Part shown: one piece after another, positions 60,201-64,000 of the stretch | Layout: the number at the start of each line of letters is the position of its first letter | Numbering within the stretch: position 1 is the stretch's first letter | Notes under the pieces: model-generated | The model's input: the letters and a program-made list of their open reading frames with translations, nothing else | Database searches by the model: none | What the model was told of the DNA's origin: nothing | Assembly (NCBI RefSeq): GCF_019399895.1 | Contig: NC_091887.1 | Coordinates: 744,001-808,000 of the forward strand | From: Cardiocondyla obscurior | Taxonomy: Eukaryota; Arthropoda; Insecta; Hymenoptera; Formicidae | Direction of reading: 5' to 3' | DNA: 64,000 nt | Made by a program: the position numbers and the translations under genes

Positions 60201-63200
60201 CCGGCGAGAGATCCTCTCCGGTACATCTGTCACAAAATGTATCCAACATGGGCATTACAAAGTCGGACAGGTGTCGTTACTCACAACACGCGCGCGGCAA
60301 AACCAACGGAAACGCCCGCCGAGAGAAAAGGATGAAAGCGGGTCCGGCGCGAGAAGGGAACGTCGAGGGGAAGGGGGAGATACAAGGGGAAAAAGAATAG
60401 AATGGGTGGAGTACTCCCATTTATTTCGGTCACGAAGAACGCGTGCGCGCGCGTTCCTTTTTCACGGCACGCCGTTGTGTTTCCTCGAGCATCGAGGATC
60501 CGATCAAACTGACAAAAATTCAACGAACAAAGGACTCGGATTTTGTCCGGCGGATGTCCCTCCGCGTTTTTATTTATCATCGGGGCCGCCCGCCTTTCTC
60601 GCGGCCGCGGTTTAATGACTGCTAATTGGGGTCGGGAATGAGTTTGGAATTTTCATCAAGTACCAATTGTCAAGCTCGCGAAATTTTCTCGCTGTGAATT
60701 TTAACAAGTTATTGTTAAGTAATACTTGCGCCGCGCACTTTCGCGAAATTCATGTCCATTTACCCGATCGTATAATAGCTGCAATATTTAATTGATATTT
60801 AATCTGGCCCGCGAATTTCTGCCATATATTAATCATCCCATTAATTAGTATGAAATTCCCTTTATCGAAAAATTACCGTGAAATCTAGTAATTTATTGCT
60901 TATTACGTGTACGCGAGAATGCTTTTTCCAGGTCGCGACGCGGTAGTTTAATTCGTTTAACGAATTATAAGCTCAAATATCTATTTAATAGGTATTAATC
61001 ACCCCGATAAATTCTATAATACTTTTTTTTTTCTCCCAGCCATGATACTAAATTTTATTTCACGGCAAATCAATTTTTTTAATAATAAATCACGGCTTTG
61101 TTTATCGAACTTTCGTGGTAATCGCGTTTACCGACGTTCACGAGTCCGCTGAGCTCGTAATACATGTATAACGCACGGAAATAAATTGCGGAAAATGTCG
61201 AAATTGCGGAGTAAGGGGGAGGAAAAAAACAACGGTGATGTTTGTCCGAGCTCTTTCCGGGCTTCGCGTGTTGGACATCCGATTCGATATCTTATTGAAT
61301 TCGGCGTTTCTCGCCGAGAGGACGTACACAGGATGCGCGTGTCTCCGGCAGGACGCCGCGTGCACTCGCGACTGTATATCGAGTTTCCCCGGAATTTTTC
61401 CAAGTATAATGCCGTAAAAATACAGCGGCAAGCGACGTTGACAAAGTCATGAATAATGCAGCGGCTCTCGTAGAGGGACAAGGGAGGAGAAGAACGGAGA
61501 AATGAGTAACAGACAGCGGCGGCGGGAAAGTTCCTCCACTTTCTTCTCGGGGTCCTTCCCTCGTTGCATTTTCCCTCGTCTCTTTCTTTTTTTTTTCCTC
61601 CCTTTTTTTTTGTCACCGCGCCCTCTTGGCCGTTTTTTCCCCTCCTCGCTCTCCCCTTTTGTCCTACGACTTTCCTCCGGCCGTGCAGTCCTCTCTTCGT
61701 CGCGACGGACAGAGCCGTTCCACCCTTTTCTCGCTGCTCGCCTCGCGGACTGAGATGACGCGAAAAGGAAGGCAGGACGTCGAGACTGAGAGGATGGGAA
61801 AAAGGACGCGAGAGTACCCCGAGGGGGGTGAAGTGGCGGTTCTTCCACTCGCTCGCGGTACTTCCTTCGAGAATAAGCGGGCCGGAAAACGAAACCGCGA
61901 CAATAAGAGAGCGACGAGGACCGAGGACGGCGAGGAGCGGCCGTTAATGCGGTTATCGGTGAGCCTGCGGGCGATTTGTCTCCCGCTCGAGCAAGTCGGC
62001 GACGGGAAGAACGAAGACGTAGGCAACGACGCGGCTTCGCGTTTCGCCTTCTCGTGTTTCCCGACGCCAGACATGTTTCAGGGAACGCTACTGTTTTTAT
62101 CTTATTACGGCGACGGCGCTGGATGGGATTGGAGAGCGGCGAATGGGATTAACGTTGAAAACACCTGTCCCGGGAAAAATGCAGTGGGCGGACGCGAGAG
62201 AGCGACTACCGCGAGAAGTTTCTCACCGCTCATTACCGCGAAATTATTAATCGCGTGTGCGGCACTTCGGGAACATTTTAAAGGGTCCGGGGGCAGAAAG
62301 GAAAGTCGTAGACCGCAAGCCGCGTCCTGAACCTCACGTAACATTATTATGCTATTACGGCCACTGCAATCTCGCCATTTCTTATTCCCGCCGCTGTTGT
62401 TTTCCCACGTCGGGCACGACGTTTCGGTAAATATTCGACGACGTGATTTTCACTGGCGCTCGCACGACGAATTTGCGGAGAATCGACGATGCGGACCGCG
62501 TCTTTGAGAAGCTCCCGGTGTCTGCAACGTTTGCCATTTCGATTGTATTTCTTGTTCACCGCGCCGCGCACGAGATGATGCTTTTCTCGCCTCGAGCTTT
62601 CCTTTTCGCTCACGCCCTTCTCTCGCTAAATAAAATTGTTTTAATAGCACGCTCGAAAACATACGTTACAATAATAGGGAGGACATCGGTGCTAATTTGA
62701 AAGCCGCGCTTGCTTCCCTACCATAGTAAAATCGTCGAAAGATCGGTGCTCGTGTATTTCCGATGCCCGGGATCAATGTTTATTATTCGCGCGCGAATAC
62801 ATCGCGTGGCCGTGCAAACTTAATTAAACGCTAATTAAATTCGACTGCGCTTATCGCGACGACGACAAACTCGGGGCGTGGGTGGCGCGCGACAGCGGAA
62901 TGAAAAACGCCCGGCGATTTCCCGCGATTCGATTTCCGTTTAATTACTACGGTGGCCCCGCTCTTTCTTTTTCCCCGCGAAAGAAACCGAGACGCGGCCG
63001 CTTATCAAACTTTACCGCCGCCCTCCGGTTTTCGTCTTGCGGCGCGATCGCGCGATCGATCCTCGTTTTGTCCCGGCGGAACAAATACGTCGGCGCCCGG
63101 AGTTCGCCGGAAGTTTCGACGTGGAGATTGTAGGACGGGCGCCCTCGACGAGGGACAAAACGAGTTGAGAAGGAGGAGGGTCGAATCAAGTTGCTAATTT

Positions 63201-63652
63201 TTGAACCGCGAGCGGAAACGGTCGCGTCGATGCCAACGTGGCATTCTTGCGCGGTCGCTTTTGTGTGTAGGAAAAGCATACGAAATGGCTTCTCCTATCG
63301 AACGCGAGTAATTTAATTCCGTTTAAGTAAAAATAATAATTCGTTCGGGCGACAGTCGCGCGAAGGTTTTCAAGAAAATGTGACCTTTTAATTTGATACG
63401 ATTGTTATAAAATATTAATTTATGAAAATTTTAAAATAATAAAATCTTATAAAAATTTTTTTAACTCTATCAATTATTCGTAACGCGAAACGGCAGGCGT
63501 ATGCTTTCGCTTATCCCCGCAATTGATTGCGCTTCCTAACTTTTTGACATGTAAAACTGACGTCTCTCTCCTCGTTTGCAATTGATATTTATCTCCGTTT
63601 TCAATTGAACTCCGCCACACCCGATTTTGTCACCTACGGACTATCTCGCGAA
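57279..63652. other. no gene seen
   Basis: Bases 57350-57990 are AT-rich with A/T runs. CpG-rich blocks follow at 58090-58650, 59350-59960 and 61500-62350; the last carries the longest frame in the window (234 codons, plus strand), overlapped by minus-strand frames of 136 and 133 codons, which I treat as chance. Bases 60640-61090 and 63360-63480 are AT-rich. An A-rich run lies at about 59154-59171. Confidence 0.55.
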
Positions 63653-64000
63653 ATGTCATTTCCGCGCATGTCGAGCACTCGGTGTCTCGATAACGTTACT
63701 AGTTTAGGTATCTCTCTTGTCCTCGGTGAACCGACAACGATCGTACTCGGCGATCGCTATTGTCCGACACATAACTGTCGGGGAACGGCGAGTTGTGCCA
63801 TCAGCAATTGTCGGAAGTCGAGCGAGCATCCAAGTTTAGGTGAACGTGGAAACTCTTCGAATCGATTGTCGATGTCGCCGCGGGAACAAATACGAGAAAC
63901 TCCGCGAGACGCCGAAGTATCGGAAGGAAAAGGAATCGAATTAAAAGAACGGGCAAGGATATGTCGAATGAACGTGGAAAGAAGGAAAAACCACCGGTGT
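63653..64000 (+). CDS. possible 5' end of a gene running off the right edge
   Basis: An ATG at 63653 (context CGCGAAATG, purine at -3) opens a frame that stays open for all 116 codons to the window end, starting MSFPRMSSTRCLDNVTSLG. A second in-frame ATG is at 63668. The upstream in-frame stop is a TGA near 63546. The last 60 codons are rich in charged residues (for example SPREQIRETPRDAEVSEG). An alternative start at 63961 in another frame gives MSNERGKKEKPPV, also unclosed. TTTAG/GTGAAC near 63840 could be a splice site of either kind. Frames of this length occur by chance elsewhere in the window, so this remains tentative. Not recognised. Confidence 0.3.
   Translation, partial: MSFPRMSSTRCLDNVTSLGISLVLGEPTTIVLGDRYCPTHNCRGTASCAISNCRKSSEHPSLGERGNSSNRLSMSPREQIRETPRDAEVSEGKGIELKERARICRMNVERRKNHRC

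Noticed and set aside
61626..62330. Longest open frame (234 codons, plus strand)
   Set aside because: It lies in a CpG-rich block, overlaps minus-strand frames of 136 and 133 codons and has no recognisable domain, splice context or promoter. Its translation is low-complexity and rich in R, S and G. Such frames are expected where stop codons are rare.
1..64000. CRISPR arrays, bacterial operons, tRNA and rRNA genes
   Set aside because: No spaced direct repeats, no ribosome-binding-site-led frames, no complete tRNA A-box/B-box pair with cloverleaf, and no rRNA core sequence were recognised by eye. A tRNAscan-SE and Infernal run would settle the RNA genes.
1..64000. Intact transposable elements
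   Set aside because: I found no transposase or reverse-transcriptase signature and no paired terminal repeats. A RepeatMasker run with a hymenopteran library could still reveal old fragments.

Overview
The window is eukaryotic nuclear DNA, most likely from a hymenopteran insect; an ant is my best guess. The grounds are CpG-dense sequence interleaved with AT-rich TTAA/TAAT tracts, many poly-A/T runs and GA/CT microsatellites, short introns of about 110-135 bp with metazoan GT-AG signals, and no operons or ribosome binding sites. This is an inference from composition only. Most of the 64 kb looks intergenic or long-intron. Many open frames of 60-234 codons occur on both strands and overlap one another, as expected by chance in CpG-rich DNA (stop codons are AT-rich); I do not annotate them as genes.

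The best-supported gene-like structures are on the minus strand in two places about 48 kb apart, near 8.39-9.04 kb and 56.28-56.92 kb. Each holds a chain of exon-like segments with matching splice signals: an upstream short exon (76 or 61 nt), a 112-132 bp intron, an exon of about 280-300 nt, a 116-117 bp intron and a 39-nt exon followed by a GTGAGT donor. The last two exons and the intron between them are almost identical in the two places, with about five differences in 246 columns by eye. The upstream exons are not alike. A diverged paralogue of part of the large exon forms the 76-nt exon at 8961-9036, and a third copy of one small coding motif lies near 57.13 kb. I cannot name the protein. 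Possible explanations are duplicated alternative exons of one long minus-strand gene, a recently duplicated gene fragment, or a dispersed repeat carrying exons.

Weaker plus-strand candidates lie between 46.5 and 48.9 kb: a first-exon-like segment, a 126-nt phase-0 cassette and a 45-nt microexon. Their reading phases do not join into one transcript. At the right edge (63653-64000) a frame opens with an ATG and runs off the window. At the left edge a 35-codon frame enters from outside and stops at 106-108.

The remaining sequence holds microsatellites, homopolymers, a 78-bp-period tandem duplication near 3.6 kb, several perfect or near-perfect palindromes (31.1, 35.2 and 57.0 kb), a hairpin at 57.2 kb, a cluster of CRE-like sites at 24.55 kb and one TATA/initiator pair at 52.2 kb. 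I saw no tRNA, rRNA, CRISPR array or recognisable transposase.
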